A DNA stretch of 64,000 nucleotides from Streptomyces sp. Je 1-369 (GCF_026810505.1 NZ_CP101750.1:2199448-2263447), one strand, 5' to 3'; shown: positions 38,002 to 47,729, counted from the stretch's first letter. The notes: generated from the letters alone by a model not told the origin. A program made the numbers and translations.

Positions 38002-38946
38002 GTGATTGTCGTCGCAGGAGAGGCCCTGATCGACCTCGTACCGCAGGACGGGGAACCGGAGAGCACACCGCAGGCCGGTGCGGACGGCGGCGCGGGGCTG
38101 CCCGCGCTCGCGCCGCGCCTCGGTGGCGGCCCGTACAACACCGCCGTGGCGCTCGGCAGGCTCGGCTCCCCCGTGGCCTTCTGCTCGCGCGTCTCCCGGG
38201 ACGCGTTCGGCGAGGCGCTGCTGGACGGCCTGCGCTCGGCCGGTGTCGACGTGACGCCCGTGCAGCGCGGCCCGGAGCCGACGACGCTCGCCGTCGCCTC
38301 GATCGGCGCGGACGGCTCGGCGGGCTACTCCTTCTACGTCGAGGGCACGGCCGACCGGCTCTTCGCAGCGCCCGACCTGCTCCCCGACGGGGTGCGGGCG
38401 ATGTCGTTCGGCACCTGCTCGCTCGTCCTGGAGCCGGGCGCGAGCGCGTACGAGGAGCTGATGCGGCGGGCGGCGGCGGACGGCGTCTGCACGGCGCTCG
38501 ACCCGAACGTACGCGCGGGTCTGATCCCCGACGCGGACGCCTACCGCGCGCGCTTCAAGAGCTGGCTGCCGTCGGTGACACTGCTCAAGCTGTCGCAGGA
38601 GGACGCCGACTGGCTCGGCGGCACCCCGCACGAGTGGCTGGCCGCCGGGCCCGCGGCCGTGGTGGTCACGCGCGGCGGGGACGGTCTTTCGCTGTACACG
38701 CGGGACGGTACGGAGCTGCGCGTGCCGGGCGAGAAGGTCGACGTGGTCGACACGATCGGCGCGGGTGACACGGTCAACGCGGCGCTGCTGCACGGCCTGC
38801 GCGCGCGGGACGCGCTGTCGGACGGGGCGCTCGCCGGTCTCGGCGCGGAGGGCTGGACCGACGTGCTGCGGTTCGCGGCGCGCGCGGCGGCGCTCACGTG
38901 TTCCCGGGCGGGCGCGGAGCCTCCGTACGCGGCGGAACTGGCCTGA
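38002..38946 (+). CDS. PfkB-family sugar kinase (fructokinase-like)
   Basis: 314 residues from GTG 38002. Signature 1 region LGGGPYNTAVALGRLG (about 40-55) and signature 2 DTIGAGDTVNAALLHG (about 251-266), with catalytic Asp in GAGD. FDPNVRAG-type substrate-pocket residues appear as LDPNVRAGL. The best guess is fructokinase or a related ribokinase-fold enzyme; the exact sugar cannot be told. It is divergent from the Rieske gene and convergent with the enoyl-CoA hydratase gene. Confidence 0.88.
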   Translation: MIVVAGEALIDLVPQDGEPESTPQAGADGGAGLPALAPRLGGGPYNTAVALGRLGSPVAFCSRVSRDAFGEALLDGLRSAGVDVTPVQRGPEPTTLAVASIGADGSAGYSFYVEGTADRLFAAPDLLPDGVRAMSFGTCSLVLEPGASAYEELMRRAAADGVCTALDPNVRAGLIPDADAYRARFKSWLPSVTLLKLSQEDADWLGGTPHEWLAAGPAAVVVTRGGDGLSLYTRDGTELRVPGEKVDVVDTIGAGDTVNAALLHGLRARDALSDGALAGLGAEGWTDVLRFAARAAALTCSRAGAEPPYAAELA

Positions 38947-38994
38947 GCGCGAAGAGCTGAGCGGCACCCGGTCGGCCGCCGGCGGCCGCGTCCG

Positions 38995-39759
38995 TCAGCG
39001 CCCGTTGAACGCCCCGTGCCGCCCCGCCCCCGCCGCGAACCGTGCCGCCCCTTGTGCCGCCTCGGCCAGGGAGTGCAGGCCATGGTTCAACTCGCCCGCC
39101 ATCGCCTCCTCCTCCGGCCGGCCGCTCTGTTCGAGGACGGAGAGCCGGTCGCGCCGCATGCAGGTCTGCGGGAACGCGGCGATCTCGGCGGCGAGGCGCT
39201 CGGCCGCGGCGCGTGAGGTGCCCGGGGGCACGGTCCGGTTGACCAGACCCATGCCGAGCGCTTCCGCGGCGCCCACCGGGCGACCGGTCAGGATCAGGTC
39301 CAGGGCGCGGCCCTCGCCGATCAGCCGGGGCAGCCGCACCGTCCCGCCGTCGATGAGCGGGACGCCCCAGCGTCGGCAGAACACGCCGAGGACGGCGTCC
39401 TCGTCGGCGACGCGCAGGTCGCACCAGAGGGCGAGTTCGAGGCCGCCCGCGACGGCGTGGCCGGAGATCGCCGCGATGACCGGCTTCGTCAGGCGCATCC
39501 GGGTGGGACCCATGGGCCCGTCCCCGTCCTGCGTGACCTCGTTGCCGTCGGGGGTGCCGATGGCCTTGAGGTCCGCGCCCGCGCAGAAGGTGCCGCCCTC
39601 GCCCCACAGCACGGCGACGGAGGCGTGCGGGTCGGCGTCGAAGTCGCGGAAGGCGTCGGCGAGGGCGCGGGCGGTGGGCCCGTCGACGGCGTTCCGCGCG
39701 GCAGGGCGGGACAGGACGATGGTGGTGACGGGGCCTGCGCGTTCGCTGCGTACGGGCAT
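38995..39759 (-). CDS. Enoyl-CoA hydratase/isomerase family protein
   Basis: 254 residues from ATG 39759 (MPVRSERAGPVTTIVLSRP). Crotonase-fold features: oxyanion-hole GGTFCAGADLKAIG (about 56-69) and AISGHAVAGGLELALWCDLR (about 96-115), with catalytic-type residues following (WGVPLIDGGTVRLPRL). It hydrates or isomerises an enoyl-CoA; the substrate is not known. It is monocistronic and downstream of the uvrA terminator. Confidence 0.9.
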   Translation of the reverse strand: MPVRSERAGPVTTIVLSRPAARNAVDGPTARALADAFRDFDADPHASVAVLWGEGGTFCAGADLKAIGTPDGNEVTQDGDGPMGPTRMRLTKPVIAAISGHAVAGGLELALWCDLRVADEDAVLGVFCRRWGVPLIDGGTVRLPRLIGEGRALDLILTGRPVGAAEALGMGLVNRTVPPGTSRAAAERLAAEIAAFPQTCMRRDRLSVLEQSGRPEEEAMAGELNHGLHSLAEAAQGAARFAAGAGRHGAFNGR

Positions 39760-39827
39760 GGTGCAAGCCGACCATGGGAACGGGGCGCCGGACAAGGTGT
39801 GTTCGGGCCGCCACTCCCCCGCGTACG

Positions 39828-39867
39828 ACGACGCGCCCCGTCCCTGGTGAGGGGCGGGGCGCGTCGT
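39828..39867 (-). terminator. Terminator after uvrA
   Basis: A perfect 13-bp repeat ACGACGCGCCCCG (39828-39840) / CGGGGCGCGTCGT (39855-39867). One wobble position and three further G-C pairs extend the stem toward loop TGGTGA. It is 65 bp beyond the uvrA stop and upstream of the next minus-strand gene. Confidence 0.9.
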
Positions 39868-39931
39868 ACGGGAGCGTCGGCCGGGGGCGGCCCGCGGAGG
39901 GCGGAGCGCTACCGGCCGGGCCCCCTACCGG

Positions 39932-42900
39932 TCAGGCCTTGCGGGCCCGCGTCGTCTTCTTCGCGGCCGTCTTCTTGGCGGCGCCGGTCTCCTTGGCGGA
40001 GGCGGCCGACTTCGTGGCGGCGGTCTTCTTGGTGACGGCGGCCTTCTTGGCGGCGCTCGCCTTCTCGGCGGCGGCAGCCTTCTTGGCCACCGTGCCCCTG
40101 GCGGCGCCCACGTTCACGGCCGCCTTGGCCGCCGTCTTCCGCGTGCCCTCGGCGCTCGCCGCCACCACCTTCTTGGCTGCCGACTTCTTCGCGGCGGACT
40201 TCTTGGCGGGAGCCTTCTTCGCCGCTCCGCGCCCCCGTGAGGGCACCGCGTCGCTGATCCGGTCCGCCGCGATGATGTCCCGCAGGAACTTGCCGGTGTG
40301 GCTGGCCGGGACGCCCGCGACCTCCTCGGGCGTGCCTTCGGCGACGACCAGACCGCCGCCGTTGCCGCCCTCGGGGCCCATGTCGACGACCCAGTCGGCC
40401 GTCTTGATCACGTCGAGGTTGTGCTCGATGACGATGACCGTGTTGCCCTTGTCGACCAGGCCGGAGAGGACCGTGATCAGCTTGCTGATGTCCTCGAAGT
40501 GCAGACCGGTGGTCGGCTCGTCCAGGACGTACACGGTCCGGCCCGTCGACCGCTTCTGGAGTTCGGACGCCAGCTTCACGCGCTGGGCCTCGCCTCCGGA
40601 GAGCGTCGGCGCCGACTGCCCGAGGCGCACGTACCCGAGACCGACGTCGTGGAGCGTCCTCAGGTGGCGGGCGATGGCGGGGACGGCCTCGAAGAAGCCG
40701 AGCGCCTCCTCGATGGGCATGTCGAGGACCTCGGCGATGGACTTGCCCTTGTAGTGCACGTCCAGCGTCTCGCGGTTGTAGCGCGCGCCGTGGCAGACCT
40801 CGCACGGCACGTACACGTCCGGGAGGAAGTTCATCTCGATCTTGATCGTGCCGTCGCCGGAGCAGTTCTCGCAGCGGCCGCCCTTGACGTTGAAGGAGAA
40901 GCGGCCGGGCAGGTAGCCCCGGACCTTCGCCTCCGTGGTCTCCGCGAAGAGCCTGCGGACGTGGTCGAAGACTCCGGTGTACGTCGCCGGGTTCGACCGC
41001 GGGGTGCGGCCGATGGGCGACTGGTCGACGTGCACGACCTTGTCGACCTGATCGTCGCCCTCCACGCGCGTGTGGCGGCCGGGGACGGACCGGGCGCCGT
41101 TCAGCTCGCGGGCCAGGTGCGTGTACAGGATGTCGTTCACGAGCGTCGACTTGCCCGAGCCCGAGACACCCGTGACGGCGGTCAGGACGCCGAGCGGGAA
41201 GGAGACGTCGATGTCCTGGAGGTTGTTCTCGCGGGCGCCGTGCACCGTGAGCTGCCGGGACGGGTCGGCCGGGCGGCGCACGTCCGGCACCGGGATGGCC
41301 TTCTTGCCCGACAGGTACTGCCCGGTGATCGACTTGTCGTTGTCGAGCAGCTCCTTCATGGAGCCGCTGTGCACGACCTTGCCGCCGTGCTCGCCCGCGC
41401 CGGGGCCGATGTCGACGACCCAGTCGGCGACCTTGATCGTGTCCTCGTCGTGCTCGACGACGATGAGGGTGTTGCCCATGTCGCGCAGGCGGACGAGGGT
41501 CTCGATCAGGCGGTGGTTGTCGCGCTGGTGGAGGCCGATCGACGGCTCGTCCAGGACGTAGAGAACACCGACCAGACCGGAGCCGATCTGGGTGGCCAGA
41601 CGGATGCGCTGGGCCTCGCCTCCGGAGAGGGTGCCCGCGGCGCGGTTCAGCGAGAGGTAGTCCAGGCCGACGTCGACCAGGAACCGCAGGCGTTCGTTGA
41701 CCTCCTTGAGGACCCGCTCGGCGATCTTCTTGTCGCGGGCGCCCAGCTTCAGCTCGGCGAGGAAGTCCGCGCAGTCGCTGATGGACATCGCGGAGACCTC
41801 GGCGATGGACTTCCCCATGACCGTGACGGCCAAGACGATCGGCTTGAGGCGGGTGCCCTCACAGGTGGGGCAGGGCACCTCGCGCATGTACCCCTCGAAG
41901 CGCTCGCGGCTTGCGTCGCTCTCGGCTTCGCTGTGGCGGCGCTTGACGAAGGGGACGGCGCCTTCGAAGGCGGTGGTGTAGACCCGCTCGCGGCCGTACC
42001 GGTTGCGGTAGCGGACCTCGATCTGCGTCTTGTGGCCGTTGAGGAGGGCCTTCTTGGCGCGCTGCGGGAGTCCGGCCCAGGGCATGTCGGTGGAGAAGCC
42101 GAGGGCGTCGGCGAGGGCTCCGACGAGCCGGCCGAAGTATTCCTTGGTGTGGCCGTGCGACCAGGGGTGGATGGCGCCCTCGTCGAGGGACTTGTCCTCG
42201 TCCGGGACGATCAGCTCCGGGTCGACCTCCATGCGCGTGCCGATGCCGGTGCAGTCCGGGCAGGCGCCGAAGGGCGAGTTGAAGGAGAAGGAGCGGGGCT
42301 CCAGCTCTTCGAAGGACAGGTCGTCGTACGGGCAGTAGAGGTGCTCCGAGTACATCCGCTCGCGCTCGGGGTCGTCCTCCGCGAGGTCGACGAAGTCGAG
42401 CACGACCATGCCGCCGGAGAGGCCGAGGGCGGTCTCCACGGAGTCGGTCAGGCGGCGCTTGGCGGAGTCCTTCACCGTGAGGCGGTCGACGACCACCTCG
42501 ATGGTGTGCTTCTCCTGCTTCTTGAGCGTGGGCGGCTCGGAGAGCTGGATCGTCTCGCCGTCGACCCGCGCGCGGGAGTACCCCTTCGTCTGGAGGTCGG
42601 CGAAGAGGTCGACGAACTCGCCCTTGCGCTCGCGCACCAGCGGGGACAGGACCTGGAAGCGGCTGCCTTCGGGCAGCTCGAGGACCTTGTCGACGATGGC
42701 CTGCGGCGACTGCCGGGAGATCGGGCGGCCGCACTCGGGGCAGTGCGGCTTCCCGATGCGCGCGAAGAGCAGGCGCAGGTAGTCGTACACCTCGGTGATC
42801 GTGCCGACCGTGGAGCGCGGGTTGCGCGATGTCGACTTCTGGTCGATGGAGACCGCGGGCGAGAGGCCCTCGATGAAGTCGACGTCCGGCTTGTCCATCT

Positions 42901-43102
42901 GGCCGAGGAACTGCCGGGCGTACGAGGAGAGGGACTCCACGTACCTCCGCTGACCCTCGGCGAAGATCGTGTCGAACGCGAGCGAGGACTTGCCCGACCC
43001 GGAGAGTCCGGTGAAGACGATGAGTGAGTCACGCGGGAGGTCGAGCGAGACGTTCTTGAGATTGTGCTCGCGCGCGCCACGGACGATGAGACGGTCGGCC
43101 AC
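39932..43102 (-). CDS. uvrA: UvrA, excinuclease ATPase subunit, with Lys/Ala-rich tail
   Basis: 1056 residues from GTG 43102 ([17 protein letters not shown] as in homologues; GTG 43114 is possible). UvrA dimers find DNA damage and load UvrB. Two ABC modules: Walker [13 protein letters not shown] and [12 protein letters not shown], each with LSGGEAQR signatures, and a zinc finger around [14 protein letters not shown]. The catalytic core ends near residue 950. The last roughly 100 residues are a histone H1-like tail of AKK repeats ([14 protein letters not shown] and others). It has a PafBC-type promoter and a 5'-terminal mRNA hairpin. Confidence 0.97.
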   Translation of the reverse strand: MADRLIVRGAREHNLKNVSLDLPRDSLIVFTGLSGSGKSSLAFDTIFAEGQRRYVESLSSYARQFLGQMDKPDVDFIEGLSPAVSIDQKSTSRNPRSTVGTITEVYDYLRLLFARIGKPHCPECGRPISRQSPQAIVDKVLELPEGSRFQVLSPLVRERKGEFVDLFADLQTKGYSRARVDGETIQLSEPPTLKKQEKHTIEVVVDRLTVKDSAKRRLTDSVETALGLSGGMVVLDFVDLAEDDPERERMYSEHLYCPYDDLSFEELEPRSFSFNSPFGACPDCTGIGTRMEVDPELIVPDEDKSLDEGAIHPWSHGHTKEYFGRLVGALADALGFSTDMPWAGLPQRAKKALLNGHKTQIEVRYRNRYGRERVYTTAFEGAVPFVKRRHSEAESDASRERFEGYMREVPCPTCEGTRLKPIVLAVTVMGKSIAEVSAMSISDCADFLAELKLGARDKKIAERVLKEVNERLRFLVDVGLDYLSLNRAAGTLSGGEAQRIRLATQIGSGLVGVLYVLDEPSIGLHQRDNHRLIETLVRLRDMGNTLIVVEHDEDTIKVADWVVDIGPGAGEHGGKVVHSGSMKELLDNDKSITGQYLSGKKAIPVPDVRRPADPSRQLTVHGARENNLQDIDVSFPLGVLTAVTGVSGSGKSTLVNDILYTHLARELNGARSVPGRHTRVEGDDQVDKVVHVDQSPIGRTPRSNPATYTGVFDHVRRLFAETTEAKVRGYLPGRFSFNVKGGRCENCSGDGTIKIEMNFLPDVYVPCEVCHGARYNRETLDVHYKGKSIAEVLDMPIEEALGFFEAVPAIARHLRTLHDVGLGYVRLGQSAPTLSGGEAQRVKLASELQKRSTGRTVYVLDEPTTGLHFEDISKLITVLSGLVDKGNTVIVIEHNLDVIKTADWVVDMGPEGGNGGGLVVAEGTPEEVAGVPASHTGKFLRDIIAADRISDAVPSRGRGAAKKAPAKKSAAKKSAAKKVVAASAEGTRKTAAKAAVNVGAARGTVAKKAAAAEKASAAKKAAVTKKTAATKSAASAKETGAAKKTAAKKTTRARKA

Positions 43103-43130
43103 GCCGGTCCGCACCTTTCTAGAGAGAAGA

Positions 43131-43152
43131 GACAGGGGGCAGAACCCCCGTC
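43131..43152 (-). promoter_or_regulatory. 5'-terminal leader hairpin of uvrA mRNA
   Basis: GGGGG-N5-CCCCC (43135-43149) flanked by GAC/GTC pairs. Read on minus it begins at 43152, the base predicted as +1 from the PafBC-type promoter. A hairpin at the very 5' end would shield the message from 5'-end-dependent decay. Confidence 0.5.
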
Positions 43153-43158
43153 ATTCAC

Positions 43159-43181
43159 AGACTAGGGCGAGCCACTGACAA
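43159..43181 (-). promoter_or_regulatory. PafBC-type DNA-damage promoter of uvrA
   Basis: On minus: TTGTCAGTG-N8-TAGTCT, a full match to tTGTCRGTG-N8-TAnnnT, 45-57 bp upstream of the possible uvrA starts. Confidence 0.85.
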
Positions 43182-43332
43182 CGCCGGGCCGCTTCCCTGG
43201 TTCCACAGGCACAACAAACCCGGACCTTCAAGAATGCCCGATGCCACACTCGACCATATAGCACGCGTATTCGATTTGCGGCCGGACCGAGAGCCCTTCA
43301 CCCGAACGTGTGGCGCAGCTATCGTCGACCGC

Positions 43333-44016
43333 ATGATTGATCATGTGCGCGACCTGGCGTCTGTACGTGACGCGACCGACCGGCTGCTCAGCGCAGCGGC
43401 GAAACTGAACAACGATTCGACTGCCGAGCCGTCACGGCTCCCCGGCTGGAGCCGCGGCCACGTCCTCGCCCACCTCGCGCGGAACGCGGACGCGCTGGTG
43501 AACGTCCTCACCGGGCGGCCGATGTACGAGAGCGCGCAGGCCCGGGACGCGGACATCGAGCGGGACGCCCCGCGGCCGCTGGACGCGCAGCTGGAGGACG
43601 TGCGCGAGAGCGGCGCCCGCTTCCTCGCCGAGGGCGAGCGGGACGCCGACTGGTCCCGCACCGTTGAGCTCCGCAACGGCGTCACGGACGCGGCGGCGCG
43701 GGTGCCCTTCCGGCGCTGGGTCGAGGTCGAGCTGCACCACGTCGACCTCGGCATCGGGTACGAGCTCGAGGACCTGCCCGCGGAGTTCGTGCGGCGGGAG
43801 ATCGCGTTCCTGACGGCACGCTTCTCGGGGAACCCCGACGTCCCGCCCACCTTGATCAAGGACGGCACGCACGCGTGGAGCACCGGCCGGGAGGGCAGTC
43901 CCGAAGTCACCGTCTCCGGGTCCGCGCCCGACGTGGTCGGCTGGCTGGCGGGCCGCCGCGACGGCACCGCGCTCACGGCCGAAGGGGGCCTCCTGCCCGC
44001 CCTGCCCCCGCTATAG
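43333..44016 (+). CDS. Mycothiol-dependent maleylpyruvate isomerase family (DinB-like) enzyme
   Basis: 227 residues from ATG 43333 (MIDHVRDLASVRDATD). The MDMPI/DinB helical bundle is shown by EPSRLPGWSRGHVLAHLARN (about 36-55), with a His metal ligand, and by the second metal motif RWVEVELHHVDLGIGYEL (about 130-147). Members use mycothiol for isomerisation or thiol transfer. It is divergent from uvrA, and the MBL gene follows 10 bp downstream, so the two form an operon. Confidence 0.88.
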   Translation: MIDHVRDLASVRDATDRLLSAAAKLNNDSTAEPSRLPGWSRGHVLAHLARNADALVNVLTGRPMYESAQARDADIERDAPRPLDAQLEDVRESGARFLAEGERDADWSRTVELRNGVTDAAARVPFRRWVEVELHHVDLGIGYELEDLPAEFVRREIAFLTARFSGNPDVPPTLIKDGTHAWSTGREGSPEVTVSGSAPDVVGWLAGRRDGTALTAEGGLLPALPPL

Positions 44017-44026
44017 GCTGGCGCAC

Positions 44027-44683
44027 ATGACGTACAGCGGAGCGGTGAAGGTCGGCGGGCCCGCGGATGTGCACGAGCTGCCGGACCTGATGATTTCGAA
44101 GGTCGCGGTCGGGCCGATGGACAACAACGCCTACCTGTTGCGCTGCCGGGCCACCGGCGAGCAGCTGCTGATCGACGCGGCGAACGACGCCGAGACGCTG
44201 CTGACGCTGATCGGTGACGACGGCATCGCGTCCGTCGTCACCACGCATCAGCACGGCGACCACTGGCAGGCCCTCGCGGCCGTCGTCGGGGCCACGCGGG
44301 CGCGGACGTACGCGGGCCGGGAGGACGCCACGGGCATCCCCGTCCCGACGGACGTCCTGGTCGACGACGGCGACACGATCACGGTCGGCCGCGTCACGCT
44401 GACCGCGCGGCACCTGGTGGGCCACACCCCGGGCTCGATCGCGCTGGTCTACGACGACCCGCACGGCCACCCGCACGTGTTCACCGGCGACTGCCTCTTC
44501 CCGGGCGGCGTCGGCAACACGTGGAAGGACCCGAACGCCTTCGCGAGCCTCATCGACGACGTGGAGACGAAGATCTTCGGGGCGCTGCCCGACGAGACGT
44601 GGGTCTACCCCGGCCACGGCGGCGACACGACGCTCGGCGCCGAGCGTCCGCACCTCGCCGAGTGGCGCGCGCGGGGCTGGTGA
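44027..44683 (+). CDS. MBL-fold metallo-hydrolase (glyoxalase II-like)
   Basis: 218 residues. Metal ligands in THQHGDHW (about 66-73), GHTPGSIALVY (about 130), the bridging Asp in HVFTGDCLFPGG and the final His in VYPGHGGDTTLG. The arrangement resembles hydroxyacylglutathione hydrolases. Paired with a mycothiol-dependent enzyme, it may hydrolyse mycothiol thioesters or conjugates; this is inferred from context. Confidence 0.9.
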   Translation: MTYSGAVKVGGPADVHELPDLMISKVAVGPMDNNAYLLRCRATGEQLLIDAANDAETLLTLIGDDGIASVVTTHQHGDHWQALAAVVGATRARTYAGREDATGIPVPTDVLVDDGDTITVGRVTLTARHLVGHTPGSIALVYDDPHGHPHVFTGDCLFPGGVGNTWKDPNAFASLIDDVETKIFGALPDETWVYPGHGGDTTLGAERPHLAEWRARGW

Positions 44684-44699
44684 GCCCGAGGGGTACGCG

Positions 44700-45170
44700 T
44701 CACGCCTGACCGGCGGCGGACACCAGCGCCGCCACCCGCTCCACCGCGAACGCGTACCCCTGCACACCGCATCCCGCGATGACGCCGTCGGCGCGCTGCG
44801 AGACGTAGCTGTGGTGCCGGAACGCCTCGCGCTGGTGGATGTTGGAGATGTGCACCTCCACCACGGGCACGCCGTCACAGGTGTTGAGGGCGTCCAGGAT
44901 CGCGACGGACGTGTGGGAGTACGCCGCGGGATTGATGACGATGCCCGCGTGGTGCTCGCGCGCCTCGTGGATCCAGTCCACCAACTCGCCCTCGTGGTTG
45001 CTCTGTCGCAGGTCCACGGTCCCGCCGTGCGCGGCCGCCGCCTCGGCGCACAGCGCCTCGACGTCGGCGAGGGTGTCCGTGCCGTAGATCTCGGGCTGGC
45101 GGCGGCCCAGGAGGTTCAGGTTCGGGCCGTTCAGGATCATGATCGGGGCGGTGGCGAGGCTGCGCGTCAT
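44700..45170 (-). CDS. aroQ: Type II 3-dehydroquinate dehydratase
   Basis: 156 residues. It converts 3-dehydroquinate to 3-dehydroshikimate. Motifs: [19 protein letters not shown] (about 12-30, catalytic Tyr and flexible loop Arg), [30 protein letters not shown] and [19 protein letters not shown]. It is monocistronic, convergent with the MBL gene. Stand-alone type II copies may serve aromatic biosynthesis or quinate use. Confidence 0.97.
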   Translation of the reverse strand: MTRSLATAPIMILNGPNLNLLGRRQPEIYGTDTLADVEALCAEAAAAHGGTVDLRQSNHEGELVDWIHEAREHHAGIVINPAAYSHTSVAILDALNTCDGVPVVEVHISNIHQREAFRHHSYVSQRADGVIAGCGVQGYAFAVERVAALVSAAGQA

Positions 45171-45189
45171 AGGGGAGGTCTATCACGCC

Positions 45190-45239
45190 CCCCACGCGCG
45201 CGGGAGGCCGTGCAACTCGGGCCCCACGCGCACGGGAGG
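45190..45239. repeat. Direct repeat between aroQ and the MFS gene
   Basis: CCCCACGCGCGCGGGAGG (45190-45207) and CCCCACGCGCACGGGAGG (45222-45239), 17 of 18 identical, period 32 bp (about three helical turns). It lies between divergent genes and starts 20 bp from the aroQ start codon. Confidence 0.55.
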
Positions 45240-45304
45240 AGGGCGGACATCCCAGACTCGATCGCGAAGCGTTACAGCTCATCACTATGGGTAGTTGACG
45301 CGGC

Positions 45305-46597
45305 ATGCACCGAACCGCACCACCCTCACTGCCGCGCCTCGCGGCCGCCTCGCTCGCCGGGACCGCCATCGAGTTCTACGACTTCTTCATCTACGGCACG
45401 GCGGCGGCACTGGTCCTGGGACCGCTGTTCTTCCCCACCTTCTCGCCACTCGCCGGAACCCTCGCCGCCTTCGCGACCTTCGGAGTGGGGTTCGTCGCGC
45501 GCCCGCTGGGCTCCGTCCTCTTCGGGCACATCGGTGACCGGCGCGGGCGGCGCCCCGTCCTCATCGCGTCGCTGCTCCTCACCGGCGTCGCCACGGTCGC
45601 CGTCGGCTGCGTCCCCACATACGAATCGATCGGGATCGCCGCCCCCGTACTGCTCCTCGTCCTGCGCTTTCTGCAGGGCCTCGGGCTCGGGGGCGAGTGG
45701 GGCGGCGCCGTGCTGCTGACCGCGGAGCACGCGCCGCCCGAGCGGCGCGGACTGTGGGCGAGCTTTCCGCAGGTCGGCCCGTCGGTCGGGTTCCTGCTGG
45801 CCAACGGCATCATGCTGGCCCTGTCCGCCACGCTCACCGAGGCGCAGTTCGCGGCCTGGGGGTGGCGGGTGCCGTTCTGGATCGCGGGGCTGCTCGTGGC
45901 GGTGGGCCTCGCACTGCGCAGCTCGCTCGCCGAGAGCCCGGACTTCCTGGGCGTGCGCGAGCACGCGCGCGTGCCGCTCGCCGAAGTGGTGCGCGGGCAC
46001 TGGCGGCTCGTCCTGCTGACGGCGGGCGCGCTCGCGGTCGGCTATGCGGTGTTCTACGCCGTGACGACCTGGTCACTCTCGTACGGCGTGGAGGAACTCG
46101 GCGTGAGCCGTACCGTCATGCTCGGCTGCATCATGGCCGTGGTGGTGGTCAAGGGCGCCCTGACACCGGTGGTCGCCGTGCTCGGCGACCGTTACGGGCG
46201 GCGGCCGCTGTGCCTGTTCGGGTGCGCCGCGACGGCCCTGTGGATGTTCCCGATGATCGCGCTGCTCTCGACCGGGCAGCCGCTGCTGATGTTCACCGGG
46301 TTCCTGGTGGCGATGCTGGCGTTCATTTCGATGTTCGCGGTGATCGGCGCGTATCTGCCGGAGCTGTACGAGCCCCGGATGCGCTGCACGGGCGCGGCGG
46401 TCGGCTACAACCTCGGCGGGGTGGTCGGGGGCGCGCTCACCCCGATCGTGGCGACGGCGGCGGCGCAGGGGGGCGGGACGCCGTGGGGCGTGGCCGCGTA
46501 TCTGACGGGCATCGCTCTGCTGAGCCTCGGCTGCTTCGCGCTGCTGCCGGAGACCCGCCCCGCTACGGTCCCCGATCCGGCTGCCGCTACGGGGTGA
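45305..46597 (+). CDS. MFS transporter, metabolite:H+ symporter type
   Basis: 430 residues, 12 predicted helices. The first helix carries GTAIEFYDFFIYGTAAAL and the loop 2-3 motif is GHIGDRRGRRPVLIA, both typical of the MHS group (ShiA, ProP, KgtP, CitA relatives). These import organic acids or osmolytes with protons. Divergence from aroQ hints at shikimate or a related acid, an inference from position. Its end overlaps the convergent chaA-like gene by 11 bp. Confidence 0.9.
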   Translation: MHRTAPPSLPRLAAASLAGTAIEFYDFFIYGTAAALVLGPLFFPTFSPLAGTLAAFATFGVGFVARPLGSVLFGHIGDRRGRRPVLIASLLLTGVATVAVGCVPTYESIGIAAPVLLLVLRFLQGLGLGGEWGGAVLLTAEHAPPERRGLWASFPQVGPSVGFLLANGIMLALSATLTEAQFAAWGWRVPFWIAGLLVAVGLALRSSLAESPDFLGVREHARVPLAEVVRGHWRLVLLTAGALAVGYAVFYAVTTWSLSYGVEELGVSRTVMLGCIMAVVVVKGALTPVVAVLGDRYGRRPLCLFGCAATALWMFPMIALLSTGQPLLMFTGFLVAMLAFISMFAVIGAYLPELYEPRMRCTGAAVGYNLGGVVGGALTPIVATAAAQGGGTPWGVAAYLTGIALLSLGCFALLPETRPATVPDPAAATG

Positions 46598-47687
46598 CGG
46601 CGAGCTCCAGGAACGCCGCGAACAGCACCAGATGGACGCCGCCCTGCAGCGGTGTGGCGCGTCCGGGGACGACCGTGAGCGTTCCGACGATCACAGTGAG
46701 CGCGAGCAGCACCATGTGGGTCGAGCTCAGCCCCAGCACGAGCGGTCCCGACAGCCATACGGAGGCGACGGCGACGGCCGGGATGGTCAGCCCGATGCTG
46801 GCCATCGCCGAGCCGAGGGCGAGGTTCAGGCTGGTCTGGACGCGGTCGCGGCGGGCGGCGCGCACGGCCGCGATGGTCTCGGGAAGCAGTACGAGCAGCG
46901 CGATGATCACACCGACGACGGCGTGCGGCATGCCGGCGCTCTCCACGCCCGACTCGATCGTCGGGGACACGCCCTTGGCCAGGCCGACCACCCCGATCAG
47001 CGCGAGCCCGAGCAGCCCCAGGCTCACCATCGCCGCCTTGGAGGAGGGGCCCTTGGCGTGGCCGTCGGTGTCGATGACCTCGCCCTGCTCGGTCAGAGGC
47101 AGGAAGTACTCGCGGTGCCGCACGGTCTGGGTGGTCACGAAGATGCCGTAGAGGACGATCGAGGCGATCGCGGCGAAGGTGAGCTGGGCCGTGGAGAACT
47201 CGGGGCCCTGCTTGGTGGTGGTGAACGTCGGCAGGACCAGGCAGAGCGTGGCGAGCGTCGCGACGGTGGCGAGGGCGGCGCCGGTGCCCTCGGGGTTGAA
47301 GACGGCGACGCGGTGCCGGAGCGCGCCCACCAGGAGGCAGAGTCCGACGATGCCGTTGCAGGTGATCATCACGGCGGCGAAGACGGTGTCCCGCGCGAGC
47401 GTGGAGCTCTTGTCGCCGCCGTCGGCCATGAGGGTGACGATCAGCGCCACCTCGATGATGGTGACGGCGACCGCGAGGACGAGCGAGCCGAAGGGTTCAC
47501 CGACGCGGTGCGCGATGACCTCGGCGTGGTGGACGGCGGCGAGCACCGCCCCGGCGAGGACCAGCGTCACCACGGCGACCACCACGCCGGGCAGGTTCCG
47601 CCCCCAGGTGAGGGCGAGGAGAACGATGGCGAGGACCGGCACCACGGCCGTCCACTGCGTGCCGAGCGCCCGGAGCCGAGTGACCAT
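46587..47687 (-). CDS. chaA: Ca2+/H+ antiporter, ChaA type
   Basis: 366 residues of the CaCA superfamily with about 11 helices. Two inverted acidic motifs: VAVTIIEVALIVTLM (first half) and VLLPETIAAVRAARRDRVQT (second half), the latter leading to NLALGSAMASIGLTIP. It would expel Ca2+ (or Na+/K+ in ChaA) against protons. It lies 75 bp downstream of terC with a perfect hairpin between, so it probably has its own transcript. Confidence 0.9.
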   Translation of the reverse strand: MVTRLRALGTQWTAVVPVLAIVLLALTWGRNLPGVVVAVVTLVLAGAVLAAVHHAEVIAHRVGEPFGSLVLAVAVTIIEVALIVTLMADGGDKSSTLARDTVFAAVMITCNGIVGLCLLVGALRHRVAVFNPEGTGAALATVATLATLCLVLPTFTTTKQGPEFSTAQLTFAAIASIVLYGIFVTTQTVRHREYFLPLTEQGEVIDTDGHAKGPSSKAAMVSLGLLGLALIGVVGLAKGVSPTIESGVESAGMPHAVVGVIIALLVLLPETIAAVRAARRDRVQTSLNLALGSAMASIGLTIPAVAVASVWLSGPLVLGLSSTHMVLLALTVIVGTLTVVPGRATPLQGGVHLVLFAAFLELAVTP

Positions 47688-47729
47688 GACTCGATGCTGC
47701 CCCGGGCGCTCTGGTGCCGCTACTCGGTG

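Noticed and set aside
38973..38988. CGGCCGCCGGCGGCCG palindrome between the sugar kinase and enoyl-CoA hydratase genes as a terminator
   Set aside because: A 16-bp palindrome with no loop gives a poor hairpin; such GC palindromes are expected by chance in this composition.
40298..43027. A 909-codon open frame on plus opposite uvrA
   Set aside because: Antisense shadow of uvrA; its composition is Val/Asp/Gly/Leu-rich like other shadows and it lacks a ribosome site.
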